Source: Aquilaria yunnanensis (taxonomy: Eukaryota > Streptophyta > Magnoliopsida > Malvales > Thymelaeaceae). Taken from it: DNA of 64,000 bases. The notes beneath the pieces were generated by a model. It searched no databases, had not been told where the DNA came from, and saw nothing but the letters and a program-made list of their open reading frames with translations. A program made the position numbers and the translations under genes. The stretch is from contig CM077594.1 of assembly GCA_039654915.1 (NCBI GenBank), positions 100,516,893 through 100,580,892 of the forward strand, in the 5' to 3' direction. Below, one piece after another: positions 51,301 to 63,658 of the stretch. Every line of letters starts with the position of its first letter. Positions within the stretch are counted from its first letter, which is position 1.

Positions 51301-54300
51301 GATTCCTGTAATCAGAAATGAGTTGAGATATATTTTTTTTGAAACTCATAATTCTGGAACTGATAGCAACATAAACATTTCATCTGATACAACTAATTTT
51401 ATTATACATGTGTTTTTACTCCCCTAACTTTAGTCTAAATTATTCTCCAGTCCTGTGGTAAGCAAACAACCTCTTTCAATTGGAAATATACAAGTCACCG
51501 GAATGTTGGTTATTAGTTCCTTATTCCTTTTGGAAGATTATAATAATATGTGTGTGTTTGCTCTTGCAGTCCGTTAACATGGACTACGAACAAGAAATGG
51601 ACCATCCGAAAAATGCTGTTGCTATGCTCGGGTGCCTTACACCTGTTTTTGCTGATGAAGAATCATATTTGAGAGGACTATTTCACTTCGACAATAGTGA
51701 TGACTGCAACTCAGACTGGAAAGGTTTCGATGTTTCTGTGATTCGATTATTTAAATCAACAGAAATGTCTTATATTTCAACTACATAAACATAAAGTTAG
51801 TATAAATGCTGACAAAGTTAATATAAAATGGTTAACACATTGTGATTGTTAAGATGAGGGCTAAGGTTCAAATTCCTCCACTCTTCATTTGCCTTGCATA
51901 TATGTACCAAACCAATAGTAATAAAATGAAAATAAAATTATTAAGATGCGAAAAGCCGGAGATTTGTCTCTGGCCTTGCACATGTTTATTTACTTATTGT
52001 TGTAGAAATTCACAGCCACAAATAGGCCCTGAGGTTTGTTACTTTACATTCGCCATATCCTGCTTTCTTATAGTTTTTTACTTAAGGTCTCAGTGTTCTA
52101 TCTCCATGAACTTATGCTCTCCATTTTTTGATGTGAAGACCCTCTTGCTTCATCATCTTCATAGTATTTTTCTTTTTATAAATTGATTAGGAAAGTTCAT
52201 GTTTTAGAGGAATTTCTGGAACTGACATGCAAAAGGTTAGATAGCTGCTTATTTAATTTTATGAGGACCCAATGTTCTTTTTTTTTTTTCCAATAATCTG
52301 TCCTTTTATATGGAAACAAATTGTTCATCCAGTCTATTTAACATTGAACTAGCAGATGAAATGCAGCTGATAGCATACATTGGACTATATGCAGAGTCTT
52401 AATTTCTGAGTACCATATGACCACTTATGTAGAAAGCAGATGAACTATCCCTGCATTGACATTCCAAGCATTGACACCACTTAGCTCTCATTTCATTTGC
52501 ATCCTTTTGAGGGTAAATGAACTTTCTATATTTTACATTTCTAACTTTTAACTTGTCAGACAACTTAGGCATGTGGATGGGTTTTGTTTATAGTATTACA
52601 ATTTTCTGGCAAAAAGAAAAAGAAAACACAACATTTAACTCCTCTTTTACACTTTATCTCTCTCTTTCTCGCTCCCTTCCATTTTTTATGTGCAGATGGA
52701 GAAAGCTTGGACTTCAAGTCCATTACAAGCAGAGGCAAAAGTAGTTCAATTATCTATCGACTGGAGATCATGAGAATAGAATTGTTCTCTGTATATGGTG
52801 TTCAGGCATGTATGCTCCATTACAGCATTGAAAAGTTCAGATTATTATACTGGCTTACTGGAATACTTTGTTTTTTTCTCCTTGGGGGGATTCTAAAAAA
52901 TGTCAGTTGCTCTTAAAATTTGAACCCACATAAACAATGACACTTGCTTGACCTGATATAAAGATCATCATTAATGCAGAAATTTTCGAATCCTGGAGCA
53001 GAATATAAGCATATGACTTAACCTTTCATAAACCTATGTGTCATTGTCTCTTCAGTCTTTAATCAGTTTGGAAGACTTTGAAGATGCTGAGCCCGATGTT
53101 CTTGCAAACTCCAGCTCTGCAATCTTGGAGCGTCTTAGTGAAAAGGGAATTATTTGCAAAGGTGCCCTTAAAGCCCTCTGCAAAAAGAAGGGTCTCAATG
53201 TGGAGGTACTGGACTCTACAATATAGAGAAGTAGACCATTTCTGCTATTATTTTATGCTCGATAAATTAACACCAATAAGCATGGATTCGTGCCTTTTCT
53301 GTTCTTTCAAAATGTACTGGCACTGGTAGTTGCCTTTGGTTGAAAATTGGAAGAATGAACTTGTTAAGGTTTAACAGATGTCAGGATGGTGGCAGGGAAA
53401 TCGTAATTTATTTTGCCTAAGGTTTAGGAGCCTCGGTTTGATTGCTACAAATCTATAGGACCTGCCTCAGACTAGCTGTTAATACCTATATTATATGCCT
53501 CTGCATTTTCAAATGAAGACCTAATGTTTGTAAATGATTGATGTTTAACAGTAAAGTTCAAAAGCCCAAGCTCCCCCCCCCCCCCCCCCCAAAAGGCGCA
53601 AGGTTTGGGTGAAACTGCACTTTGCTCCCTCTTCTGAAAACCTACAGTTTTCCTCCTGAAGCTGTGCTGCCATTGACACCAGTGAGGAAAACAAGACTGT
53701 TTTACATTTAAGTTGTGGAGAATTGATAGTTTAAATTGTTCACTAACTGTCAAATTATTATTAGGCAGTTTAAAATTACATTTACTGGAAAATTGGTAAC
53801 GTACAGTTTAGTTTATGATTTCCAAAGTTGATCCCAAAAAGTAAGGGACACCATAAAAATGGTTATCACATCCAGGGGGCAAAGTGTAGTTTCACTCAAC
53901 CTCAGGGGTTCTTTTGAAATTTACCCTATGTTTAAATATGGATCTATTCTCTTGCCTGTAATGCAATTTGAGACCACTGTTTCCATTTATCATCACTACA
54001 GACTGGTATATTTGTGCTGAACTGTCTTCAGAGAAGTTACTGAAACTTACAGTATAAATACGTGTTAGACGTACAACAGCAAGCTTCATATTCCAGATTG
54101 ATCCTTGTAATCCATCAGAATTGCATTTTGGACAGAATCGTAATCAAGCAATGGTTTTATCCCACTGATATGTGCTGCAAGTACAGGCAGTTGCCTTTTT
54201 TATGCTCGAAACCCGTCGATTTGCCAATATGACCTGATGAACATTAGTTCATGTCATTGATATCTTTTTAATCTGCTGTACAGGAAGCTATATTGATAGG

Positions 54301-55250
54301 CATTGACAGCCTCGGAGTGGATGTAAGAGTTTACGCTGGACTGGAAGTAAAAACTCATCGTTTTCCCTTCAAATTTAAGGTACGCAAGTAGATGGTGCAT
54401 TTTCCACTACTTCACTGTGTAGCTGATGATTGGAAAAAGTTGCCGTAGTTTTTTTTTTAAATAAATAAATGAATGAAATTTTTTTATATTTGAGAGTGTA
54501 ACTTATTGAGACCAAAATTATTGTCGAGTGCTGATTGTGTTTGCATTTTGGTTGGTCTGTTGTGTTATGGGTTGCACCCCATTTTCTCTGCAGTGTGACT
54601 ATTAAACTTAAACAATATGGTTATCGAGACACTGTATCTCTCAATTTTCAAGATAGAAATTTTCTTTTTCATGTTTGTGTTTTTTTTTTTTTTTTTTTTG
54701 GGTTTATTTCTTCGTTCCTTAAATTATGAAGATATGAGCTGAGGAGCATCCAGTTTAGCCAATTTGTATGACTGCGTGAGCAAAGCCAGGCTTTAATGGG
54801 ATTGCAATTTTAATAGCTTACAATAGGCGCTGGAGCTCAAATTTGAGTTTTTGTTGCAAGTCCTTTTTCCTGAGAACTTTCAGTCAGAGCGGATAGGCTT
54901 ATTTTAGGATGTGTTGGGGCCCATTTCTTTCTTGTTTACTGGAGTCTCTATTCTGTATCATGATAATCTTTGCTCCATTGCATTTGCATCAACCACCCTC
55001 ATGGTACTCGAGCTGAGGTCTAAAGTCTAAACCTGCATGACTATCATGTTTAGGCCCTCTCAAACTGTCCGAGCACAGATATCTACATTTTTTTTTTGTC
55101 CAATCATGAACTCTTCTCTATTCATCTGACAGTGAACTTGTTTTGCAGGTCACGTCTGAGATTTTAGCTGAAAAGCAAATTCGGAACCTATTGCTCCCGA
55201 GATCTAGGCGGAAGAAATTCAGAACTCAGGAAGACAGCTATAGGGGTTGA
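48316..55250 (+). CDS. Plastid protein, At3g49140-like
   Basis: Twelve exons: 48316-48349, 48574-48688, 49377-49602, 49760-49862, 49957-50021, 50912-51025, 51139-51240, 51570-51723, 52696-52805, 53056-53205, 54284-54379, 55149-55250. Phases agree and the product is 456 residues. It starts with a Ser-rich transit peptide (MAISVASSLSFG). The conserved part runs GYHPLEELK, NSSALLVFPGTTHSDPYEQV, YGDIFFEIYDNENLLQDPGA, PFGDDYFEV, HPIYFAKCLTQSVNMDYEQE, GCLTPVFADEESYLRGLFHF, IYRLEIMRIELFSVYG, SLEDFEDAEPD, ALKALCKKKGLNVE, GIDSLGVDVRVYAG, THRFPFKF and a basic end. I recognise the family named after Arabidopsis At3g49140. Database entries call it a PPR protein, but no PPR repeats are visible. It resembles the split-barrel HugZ/GluTR-binding group; its function is unknown to me. 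Introns 4 and 9 must start with GC. Confidence 0.85.
53550..53927. mobile_element. Mutator-like MITE in intron 10 of the plastid gene
   Basis: The 378-bp segment is flanked by ATGTTTAAC (53541-53549) and ATGTTTAAA (53928-53936). Its ends are inverted copies: AGTAAAGTTCAAAAG left and AGGGTAAATTTCAAAAG reversed right. Further in, TTTGGGTGAAACTGCACTTT pairs with GTTGAGTGAAACTACACTTT. The left arm carries a long C run (about 53573-53590). It lies in the intron between 53205 and 54284 and does not touch a splice site. Confidence 0.75.
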
Positions 55251-55742
55251 GTTGAGGTTCTTCTTAACAGTACCTGTTTTGCAGAAGATTACATTGTCCA
55301 AATAAGAGCATGCTTTGACCAACAGTTTTGTAACATATGTTTGAGGCTCTTGAATAAAGGAATAGATCAGATGACAGGGTAGCATCTGGAGTTGTTACTA
55401 AGCTGGCCTGATCAGCTCTCTTTAGTTGGTATGTACATCTAAAAACTTGTCTTGTTTTCTCAAATAAGATTCGTTAGCATTGCTTAAATATTTGCCATCA
55501 GGGTAGAAAGCGTAGAAGATAAGGCAACAAAATGAAACAAAACTGGACCTGCTGAATTACAGGTCGTTTTAATTCTTGCAAAGCACACGCTCAACGTTAC
55601 TGGGAAAAAAAATCATCTAAAAACTTCATCGTCTCAGTGCAACCAATCAACAGGTTCTCTCGAAACATGCCCCTGCTTCTCATGCATGTATCACATCTTG
55701 GATAAGCTACATGCCACGGGCCGAGACCGACTTGTTCAATGC

Positions 55743-58700
55743 CTACATTTCGGCATTAGACGATTGGTTTCCATTCCCAGCTTCCTCATCAGGTTGTTTC
55801 CTTCTTCTTATATCGTCACTAGCTACATCGTGATGATCCAGATCTTTATCACCCCTGCAGAAGGATATCAGTTCCCTTAGTGCATAAACTAGTCAAATAC
55901 GGACACTAGTCAATGATAACAAATAAAACAGAAAAACACCAGTAGTTCCTTTCTGCTTAGATGTTATTTATATCACTCCCAAGAACAAAATTTTACATAT
56001 CAAGTGTGCGAACGGTAATCAACTTTACCCTGAATAGATAATAAGTCCGACTGTCACAGCAGCAAAAGCCACAAAGTACATCCAATCAACCTGCGAAAGA
56101 TTGATTGTATCATAAGCGTAATAACATTTACTGGACAGGACAGCCAGTTCAAGTTATATTTGTAATGTTCATGGTGCAGCAGACTCCCATACCTTCTCAT
56201 GATAAGCGAAAATGCGGATTAAGACTGACCACATGTCTGAGGTGAGCAAGGAGAGGTTAAACATTGTTGAGCCACTAATCTGCAACACTCATGAAAGGGA
56301 AGCCAAGAATGTTCATGGGATTAGATGAGTGCTTGAATGGTTTTTTATGCAAGTATATTCAGATCTTCAAGCTTCAGTTGGAAAGACTTTGGTTCCGTGA
56401 TGCTAAATCTCATGATTATGATACCCATGCCGATGTACGGAAATACTTTAAAACAGGATCACAAGGATGGGTATAAGAAGTAGATCACTACATTGTTTCA
56501 ATAGAGTTTAGGATACCTTCTCGCACCAGCTCTGCATATTCTGTTAAGTGGTATGCATGTAATCTCACATGACTAAGGTTAATTAGTATGCTTCTAAGGA
56601 AGTTAGAATCCCTATTTTCATGATTGCTTTGATCAATATATGATTTCGAGATGTCACCATAGTGATGGCTGGTTAAGGTTAATTAATTTGTCAACACTTT
56701 ATATTCTGGGGAGATTGAGGTCTTCCCACTCATTGCCAGGGTAGGTTGTAGTTGTTTTGCCTGTTCGTTAGCTAACTCATGCTTTACATTATGGTGAGGC
56801 TTCTCCGGTTCAAAAAATATAAATAAATAAATAAAAAGAAAGAAAGAAACATATTCTACTTAACATTTTCTGCAAGTCCGGATTCATACCTTAAGTAAAA
56901 CTGGCACAAATGAGTAGAACAGAAACATAGCCATGGAAAACCCGAGAAAGGGCAGTGCCTGAAATGACATGCGCAAAACAATTAGATTGTTGAAGAAAAT
57001 CAAATAAGCATTGCCCGGGAGATTAGAAAGCAGATGAACCAATATATACATTCAAAGCAACTACTAATTACTCTGGATAATTCAGTAGTGATTTTTGCCC
57101 TTTATGCATAATATATATAGCAGAAGGTCATCTCAAATAGAATGACAATGACAATGGTAAATGAAGATAAAGATTTCTTTCTCCCAAGGACTTGAGGAAG
57201 CAAAAGTTCTCAAGTAAGTTCAACTTTTGGTGCCCAATGAAGCATGCAACTCTTAATTTATACAACCGTAAGAGGTTGTGACATTCACAGTGAACTTAAA
57301 TACTCATGTTCCGAGGTTGTTGAAGACCGCAAGTGTTTTTTGTGCTCAGAGTCAGATGCAAACCTTGGATAAAGGGATGCTGATGATAAGATGTAGGCAA
57401 ATGAGATTAAGTTGAGGGTACTCACAGCACTAGCTGACCAGTGTATAGATCTCAGCTCATTTCGTTCTAGTATGCTTCTGAGAAACATCGTTAAGGGCTA
57501 CTATCTAAGTGAAATGATTATGATCAGTAGATTGGACACAATGCTAGATAAAAAGCATTAGAAACCACGAATTTTGAGACTGATCAACGTTAGCTCTGCA
57601 CTAAAGGATACATTTGAATTGCACTGATAATTGCGCCAAAGAGGCCTAAGAATGCCATGAGTTCAACTCTATCAGCGTTCTTCACTAGAAACTCCTGCAC
57701 AGGACAAAACGATGTAGATGGTTTGCTTAAATAATATACTATAAAACAACATACAAGACAGAGGGTGTGACAAGTTGGAAATTCAACACTATATACTGAA
57801 GTAGCCCATACAGACATAGAGAGGACAGATAAACTAATTCCCCTGAAAACAATTTTTTCCTTAATCTAAAAGATAATTGAGCCTCACAAGGGAGAAATAT
57901 CAGGAAACTAGTAGTCTATACAAAGGAAATATGGAGGAGGAGGAGATATTAACCAACATAAAGTAAATCAGAACAGCCTACGACAAAGACATGCAACGTA
58001 CCTCACTGACATTGCTAACAGCATACAATGTTGCCCCTGCTATAACAAGTATATCTCCTTTACGAGGATTGCTGCCTCCTGCGATCAAAAGTATCAGGTT
58101 GGATTTCGGGAAGTTAAGAAAAGGTATATGAAGAGTCACTATATAACCAGGTCCAGCCTCAGCAAAGAAGACCACTTGTAAAACATCTAGATTGCAAACG
58201 TCATGGGGTAGGTTGTTATCAGCATTTGCACTCCAACCCCGAAGGATGAATTTTGGCAAGTGGTTCAAACATCAGTTCTAGATTCGCTCATCAAGTAAAC
58301 AAGTCTATGGAAACTAGCTTCAGTCAGAAAATGTTTTGGTCTCTGGCTGCTTGATTCAGTAGACTTGGATGCCAGTTAAGGTATACATTTGACCAATGTA
58401 ACAAGAATAATGGGGAGAATTGACAACTGCTACATATGGAAAATGAGCAGCAGAAATGATAACTGGTATGGCATGGCACACAAAAAGGGAGAGAGTGAAA
58501 TAATTGTGTCAAAAAGAGTAATTTTGCAGTTGGAGATTGGAGATCATAGATTGCACCAAAACTGGATCGACCAGACAGACTCATTAGTTTGGCATTGAAG
58601 GTCAAGTGTCTCACCTGATCTGTCACCTGCATGAACATCTGAGAAAACAACCATCACAAGGCCGGCAACACAAACAAGAACACCAAGTATCTTTTTATAT

Positions 58701-60469
58701 CTGTACTTTGTTTTCAAGAGGAGCCAAGTGAGAAGCATCACAGCTGGGATAGCCCAGCAGTCCAGCAGCATGACACTGGTTAGAGATGTGTACTGATAGG
58801 CCTTTACCACTGCACATGGAACGGAGAGGTGATTGGCAATCTTTTAGAAAAATTTTCAAAAAGCCAAGTTCATATTTACTGGAAACCTGAACTAAAAACA
58901 ACACTAGATTATCTTATGTGTAGAAAAACATGATTATCCAGTGAAATTTAATAAAAGTAATGTAGATTAACGAGAGATTAAATGGATTCTTGCAAAAGAA
59001 ATTTAGGTCCATCCCCTTCAAAGTTTGGGATATTATTGTCTAGGCATATTTAGTGTACATTAAACAGGAAATAAGTAGCGAATAAAAACCAGGAAATTTC
59101 AGTTTTAGAAATTATTACTGAAAGAATAGTTATTTCTATAACATCCTGAGACACTTACCAAGAAAATTGGCCTCGACATCTACCAATCCAAGAATGACAT
59201 AATAATACCATTTTGCCTGCAAAGATTCAGAACATGAAGTGATCATCCTAAAATTTGCTCAAGCCCTCCTTCCAACTTAAATAACCATAAATAGCTGTAG
59301 CATCTCTTCATAAGTAGACGTTTCTACAGCTAAGGGAATGCATAAAATAGAAAAAAAAGACATGTAAAAGCAGAAAGAATACCTTCAGAAAAATATATGT
59401 AAAAGCAGAAAGAATACCTTCAGTGCTCTCTTTCTGTGAAGCATGAAAGATCCGTAAACAATAGCCAGTAATATGTAATTCAGGAAAGACTGTGAAGTAG
59501 GTGCATTGATCCCTATATTCAGAACAGAACAAGTTCATTAACAGCGCAAGAATTAGATGTAATTAAACATACTATATAATAATAGTATAATCTTACAGGG
59601 CATCCTGTCTAAAATTTTGCAACTATGCTTTTTGCATGAACATATAGTGTTAAAAAGTTAATTGACAAGATAAATTTCATGCCACAGACCCTGACGTAGC
59701 TGGGATTGAAGTGCAGTATAATGATGATGATGATGATGATGATGATCATTAGTATAATCTTAACACAAATTTTGATCAACTCCCTACCTCCTGAAAAGCT
59801 AGTTCTCTTCACTTTTGCAAATGAAGTTTGGCATGTGTCATTAGATAGTGACTTATGCATTTCTGTATTCTTACATTGAGATAGTAAAAGTCATGTGCCC
59901 TATAAATCCGATATCAAAATTCACATTTTACATCTCTTTTTAGAAATTGTGTCCTGTAACTGAAAATCTGAGACAGAAGGTCTGGCTGGCACCAATGTCA
60001 TCATTGTAGGTTGGAGAAGCTATCTTAGGAGAGCCTTTAATGTCAAAGGTCGAAAAATATTATCTCCATCATTGATAAATTATTTCAAACCTGAAGCTAA
60101 TAACAAACCCTATTGCCAAATAGGGCCCAATAATTCAACACAAGAATGGAGTGGAATCTTTCTTTCCCTTCAAGCTTTATCCTCGGGAGTAGAATGGTGG
60201 AACATAAGGAAGAATCTCTTGAATAACGAAAAACAAGATAAATAACGAAACTAATACCAGCTCAAAATCAGCACGACATTTGAAGACTATCTACCAATTA
60301 TTAGCTGGAACCAACCAAGGATAAAACATATAATCAAAGAAAGGGTACAACCTCGTTTAGCGAGTTCAGAGGAAGTGAAGCCGGTTGAGGTGATAAGAAG
60401 GGACAGAAACTGACCCAACCCAAGTCCCACCAGTGTCTTCGTCGTCCAAAATTCTTTTAAATTCATCAT
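55743..60469 (-). CDS. SLC35F1-like drug/metabolite transporter (DUF914)
   Basis: Eleven exons on the minus strand: 60352-60469, 59418-59512, 59159-59216, 58615-58809, 58002-58078, 57612-57694, 57426-57477, 56890-56958, 56193-56279, 56029-56090, 55743-55854. All introns are GT-AG, phases agree, and the product is 335 residues. It has about ten hydrophobic helices typical of the DMT superfamily: LVGLGLGQFLSLLITSTGF, NYILLAIVYGSFML, WYYYVILGLVDVEANFL, SVMLLDCWAIPAVMLLTWLL, ILGVLVCVAGLVMVVFSDVH, LVIAGATLYAVSNVSE, LMAFLGLFGAIISAIQ, FLGFSMAMFLFYSFVPVLL, FNLSLLTSDMWSVLIRIF, VDWMYFVAFAAVTVGLIIYS. A charged tail (DKDLDHHD..) follows. VSNVSEEFLVKNADRVE and SLLTSDMWSVLIRIFAYHEK are family signatures. 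Substrate unknown; location in an internal membrane is inferred. The first ATG is followed at once by another (MMNLKEFW). Confidence 0.9.
59362..59422 (-). repeat. 35-bp direct duplication at a splice donor
   Basis: ATGTAAAAGCAGAAAGAATA plus CCTTCAG occurs twice, 35 bases apart. On the minus strand the first copy contains the end of exon 2 of the transporter and its donor (CTGAAG|GTATTC). The second copy creates an identical potential donor 35 bases downstream. Confidence 0.85.
59715..59747. repeat. (ATG)n/(GAT)n microsatellite
   Basis: About nine ATG units in the first intron of the transporter gene, outside any exon. Confidence 0.9.
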
Positions 60470-60799
60470 TTTGTATCCCCAACTACAACCAAAACAATCA
60501 TCAAAATGAATGCTTGAAACCCGGAAACAATATAAAAGACTGACTTTCGAGGCAGCCTAAACCAACGAATGTGGAACACCCTGTGGTTTCTTGCAGGAGA
60601 AGTGATTCTGGAAGTGAACTAACGAAGACTGAAGAACGAAAGATACAGTGATCCGAGAGGCAGCCGCTAATCAAAAGGTGTGGAAATTGTGAAGACAAAT
60701 ATCAGCCATCAAGTTTTCAGAGTTTGACGGGCACAATACCACTATATTTTGTTCCCACAAGTTCGTGTCGCTCGTGATAGTGGAAGAATATAAATAGGA

Positions 60800-61896
60800 G
60801 GGAAAATTACCTAGACCCCCTGAGGTATACCTAATCTACATATGTATTCCCCATATTTCAAATACCTACGTATACCCCCTCCAAAGTAACTCCATTAATG
60901 ACCGTTAAAAGAAAAAAGAGAAAATGCCCAAATTTACCATCCTAGCCTTCTTCATTAAAAACTTTGTCCCAAATGTTGCGATTCTATTTTCTCAACCAAA
61001 TGAAATGCCTCTCTTTCTCTCTGCTCTTTGCTCTCTCTCAATCCCGCCCCCATCAACTCCACCGGCAATCTTGACCTCCCAGCTCCTTGCTGCCGGCACT
61101 GCTTGCTTCCTGGATGTCCTAAGTCGCTTCTGTGCCGCCTACCAACCTAATCATGCTTCCCCGTCTTGAATTAAAAAGGGATCTCGTGGATGACGGCGGC
61201 CGGGCTTATGTAAGAAGGATAAGGAACAGAGGCGGTTCAGGGGGGACCAACCAAATCGTCGACGGAAACCATGCCTCTGGTGATGAAGTTAGAGATGCCT
61301 CTGGTCATAAAACGCATCTGGGTACCGTGGTAGCGATGTTTCTAGGTTTTCGGCTCGGCGACAGTGTGCCACCTGAATGGAATTTGCTTCTCATCAGTTG
61401 CAATTCCTCGAAATTGCGCCTGGTCTGTGTGTCACCGAATGGGAATGGACTTGGATTCGATTACAGAGATTAGGTTTTGTTCGATTGATCTTGGAGAGAG
61501 GAAATTGGGACTATAGTTTAGATTGTGGAAGGCGGAGAGGTTCGTAGATTGGTTTTGTTTTCCTAAGTTGGGAGATAAAGTTTCTTTCGTCAGATTGTTT
61601 TGATTCCTGAAAAAACTCTGGTTTTGATTTTGAGATTAGCAGTGAGATGGACGCCAAAGTGAAAGAAGAAAGTGGGAGGGATTAAGGAAGACGGGGCCTA
61701 TCTTGTTAGATTTAGAAGTTAGTGCGGCAAACTTTTTAGGTAAAACAAGATAGGGGGGCAAAAATAGGCTTTTTTTTTTATGTCATAATTGTCATTAATG
61801 AAGTTAAATTTTTAGGGGAATAAGTATGTGTATTTGAAATAGGAGGATACAAGTGTAGATTAGGGTATATCTTAGATGGGTTTTGGTAATTTTCCC
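60800..61896. mobile_element. Mutator-like element with long TIRs, upstream of the transporter
   Basis: TAAATAGGA (60791-60799) and TAAATAGTA (61897-61905) are a 9-bp TSD with one mismatch. The left end GGGAAAATTACC pairs with the reversed right end GGGAAAATTACC. Inverted similarity extends about 150 bp (CTAATCTACATATGTATTCC left, CTAATCTACACTTGTATCCT reversed right). The 1.1-kb element has a GC-rich core with short open frames but no transposase. Its left edge is about 330 bases upstream of the transporter's start codon, so it may sit in that promoter. Confidence 0.82.
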
Positions 61897-62247
61897 TAAA
61901 TAGTATAAACATGGTATTATCAGATTTTAATAGCGACATTAGTCGTTTGACTGATTCTGTGCCCTTCAAAGTGCGGGGGCAGGCTTGTGGAAAAAGCGAA
62001 AAGTTAACTCCTGAGTACAAATTAGTGATGCAAGAGAAAAAAGTAGCCTAGTACGATTTGAGTTATGGTAACTAAGAGATCTTCAACAAGTGATTATAAT
62101 GGCCTATTGTTATTTAACTAGTGATTACTAGAACAAGTTGAAATTCAATACTTCAAGGACCTAGAAAAATTTATCTTTTGTAAAAAAAACAATTATATAA
62201 TATGAAAAAAGAATAAATTTTGAAGATATTAATTACTTTATAAAAAG

Positions 62248-63648
62248 GGGTAAAATCCACCGGGGGTCACCTAGCTTATTTTTTTATCCTAAACAGGTAC
62301 CTTACCTTCAAATTGTCCTACCGAGGTACCTTACCTCTTATCGCGTGTCCTATCTGGGTACTTTCCGTTGATTCCATCGTTAAGTCTCACGGAAATTGCT
62401 GACATGGCATTAATTAATGCTACAATAAACGTAAAATAATAACTTTGGATCCTAAACTTTTCTAATAACTAATTCTAACCCTTAAACTTCCACCAAAATC
62501 ATTTTAGCCACCGTCAACCTCTTCTTCTGTCGCCCACCATCCCAGCTGCCCGGATCCACCGACAGGTTTCCCAGAAGCACCCTCATATTTCAAATATACT
62601 GTTTAATCATCACTTCTTAATCTTGTACTCGAAAACCCTATTAGAATCCGATGTCGCACAGGTCCTTGGATTCACGCCATCCGCTGGACTCCTGTACTTT
62701 CCTACTCCACTCATGGCGGCCCTTCCTAGATTCCGACCAGCAACAGCCTAAGAAGCCTTCAGTTAATGCTTTTCACACCAAGCGCCCCCTGCCTCTCCGA
62801 TCGGACCACCTCTTTCTCAGTCGACCTCTCCAAGCTCACCCTCATCGACGATGACCGTACTGTCGCCAGTGCCCACAGCCAAAGGCGAAGCAGCTACAGA
62901 TTGATTGCCCGGAAGCGTAGGCGCCTCGGGTCGCGCTCGGTGTCTGGTCGGAGCTCCGACCGAAGCGGGACGAGGCGGTGCTATTTTGTTGGAGCGTCTG
63001 TGGCTTATGGTACCTGCTCGGATTTCCCCATGGCAATGGGAACTGATTCCAGCGGCGAGCTTTTTGGAAATGGTGCGGACTCCTCGTATTGGCCGTCCGA
63101 TGTCAGCGAAGCTCGCAATTCGCGGCGGGATAATAGGGGGGACGGCGGCGGAAATGGTGGAAGTGGGGAGAAGGAGAGTTTGATTGGCGTGGGTTGTGGT
63201 GGGGGCCAAGTCGGAGGCTTTGATGGTCAAGGAATCAAATCGGGTTACGGAAGCGAGCCCGGATATCGTGGTGATGCTGAGTTTGGGTATGGAGATGAGG
63301 TTGACTAGGAGGAGGATGATTTTGCTGACAGGTTTCGAAGGCGAGGGCGGCTGGGATGGTGGGCGACAGAGGAAGAGGTCGACGGTGGCTAAAATGATTT
63401 TGGTGGAAGTTTAAGGGTTAGAATTAGTTATTAGAAAAGTTTAGGGTCCAAAGTTATTATTTTACGTTTATTGTAGTATTAATTAATTCCACATCAGCAA
63501 TTTCTGTGAGACTTAACGATGGAATCAACGGAAAGTACCCAAATAGGACACGCGATAATAGGTAAGGTACCTCGGTAGGACAATTTGAAGGTAAGGTACC
63601 CGTTTAGGACAAAAAAATAAGCTAGGTGACCCCTGGTGGATTTTACCC
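62248..63648. mobile_element. Mutator-like element with 300-bp TIRs and coding-like core
   Basis: TTATAAAAAG flanks it at 62238-62247 and 63649-63658. The left end GGGTAAAATCCACC equals the reversed right end except for small changes inward. The TIRs span 62248-62550 and 63348-63648 and stay similar over about 300 bp. The 10-bp TSD could be a 9-bp one plus a chance G. No transposase is present. The core is GC-rich with long open frames, as in a Pack-MULE that has captured host coding DNA. Confidence 0.88.
62651..63347 (+). pseudogene. Captured coding-like fragment in the Mutator-like element
   Basis: The + strand reads as coding in pieces. A frame from 62651 is Arg/Leu-rich. The frame 62766-63308 gives SVDLSKLTLIDDDR, DFPMAMGTDSSGELFGNG, SSYWPSDVSEARNSRRDNRG, a Gly-rich stretch, then YRGDAEFGYGDEVD and a stop. 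Reading past that stop continues as EEDDFADRFRRRG, so the stop looks like a lesion. I do not recognise the donor gene. Being shut between TIRs and carrying breaks, it is more likely a captured fragment than a gene in its own right. Confidence 0.5.
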
Positions 63649-63658
63649 TTATAAAAAG

